A DNA stretch of 64,000 nt from Agromyces bauzanensis. GTDB lineage: Bacteria; Actinomycetota; Actinomycetes; Actinomycetales; Microbacteriaceae. Below are positions 63,760 through 64,000 of the stretch, one piece after another (position 1 is the stretch's first letter; each line of letters starts with the position of its first letter). Location of the stretch: assembly GCF_014645655.1 (NCBI RefSeq), contig NZ_BMMD01000002.1:62001-126000 (forward strand). The letters are read 5' to 3'. Made by a program: the position numbers and the translations under genes. The notes beneath the pieces are model-generated. The model was not told the DNA's origin and ran no database searches. It saw only the letters and a list, made by a program, of their open reading frames with translations.

Positions 63760-64000
63760 TCAGGCGTCGGCAGGGAGACGCGCGACCCGGTGGCCACCAG
63801 CCTGCCACACGGCTCGCACGCTCCACGCGAGGAGCAGCACGAGCAGCCCGACCTTGACCGTGAGCGCGAGCACGAGCACCGGGTGCGCCATGAGGAGCCG
63901 CTCATACCAGTACGGATAGATCAGCTGCGTCACGAGCGCGACGCCGGCGGCAAGCAGGGCGGGCACCGCGAATCGCCGCGGGCGCAGCACGAGCCCAAGG
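63760..64000 (-). CDS. C-terminal part of a membrane protein (start may lie beyond window)
   Basis: The frame is open to the right edge; a GTG at 63990 could be a start but has no ribosome site in view, so the gene probably begins outside. Visible: VPALLAAGVALVTQLIYPYW and AHPVLVLALTVKVGLLVLLL, two membrane helices, and a short basic tail ending ARLPADA. It ends 17 nt before the thiamine-binding-type gene and may be its operon partner. Family not recognised. Confidence 0.55.
   Translation of the reverse strand, partial: LGLVLRPRRFAVPALLAAGVALVTQLIYPYWYERLLMAHPVLVLALTVKVGLLVLLLAWSVRAVWQAGGHRVARLPADA

Overview
The window is chromosomal DNA of a high-GC Gram-positive bacterium. Gene content, extreme GC-biased codon use and gene order point to Actinobacteria, most likely Microbacteriaceae (an Agromyces- or Microbacterium-like organism; the genus is a guess). 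The main evidence is one long conserved minus-strand block whose order matches what is known for other Actinobacteria such as Mycobacterium tuberculosis: argS - (LmeA-like) - lysA - hom - thrC - thrB - rho - prfA - prmC - sua5 - wecA - atpI - atpBEFHAGDC (about 40.1 kb down to 14.1 kb). Here the block is broken between prfA and sua5 by an AbiEi/PD-(D/E)XK-like gene flanked by palindromic repeats, a plus-strand cysK-cysE pair, a decayed ABC permease and a plus-strand HAD phosphatase gene. rpmE, present between rho and prfA in mycobacteria, is absent.

Layout. 1-5.3 kb: a Ser/Thr signalling module transcribed leftwards (FHA protein, PP2C phosphatase, receptor-type kinase, large Ig-like surface protein cut by the window edge). 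5.4-9.3 kb: an amine-catabolism locus (Lrp regulator, class III aminotransferase, FAD amine oxidase) beside a gutted aldehyde dehydrogenase gene. 9.2-14.1 kb: DUF4192 protein, aldo/keto reductase, two alkylation-repair enzymes (ogt, tag), yaaA and a small P-loop kinase. 14.1-23.8 kb: ATP synthase, wecA and sua5. 23.8-40.1 kb: the rest of the conserved block, covering Asp-family amino acid synthesis, termination factors and cysteine synthesis. 40.2-46.6 kb: lipoprotein, ROK regulator, tRNA-Arg(CCG), ECF sigma factor with membrane partner, TPM-domain protein and PspA. 46.7-56 kb: a VapBC relic, arginase-like hydrolase, disulfide oxidoreductase, HEAVH-motif membrane protein, amidase, acetyltransferase, ung, phosphoribosyltransferase, K+ channel and SDR. 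56-64 kb: acyltransferase, metY-metX, a two-component system with an unusual middle gene, an MFS relic, a thiamine-binding-type protein and the end of a membrane protein gene.

How the genes connect: hom supplies homoserine to thrB/thrC (threonine) and to metX/metY (methionine by direct sulfhydrylation), while cysE/cysK use the same sulfide for cysteine. Many neighbours overlap by 1-4 nt, which suggests translational coupling. Many first genes lack a usable Shine-Dalgarno and instead have a -10-like hexamer 6-7 nt before the start codon, which suggests leaderless transcripts.

Most notable non-coding signals: (i) a family of four imperfect palindromes of about 60 bp, two flanking the AbiEi/nuclease-like gene and two together at 49.9-50.1 kb; (ii) strong intergenic hairpins built from a recurring word GGATGCCGCG/CGCGGCATCC; (iii) five gene relics (aldehyde dehydrogenase, ABC permease, VapBC, peptidase-like, MFS), several of which keep both ends but lost the middle. 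No CRISPR array, prophage, transposase or rRNA was seen.
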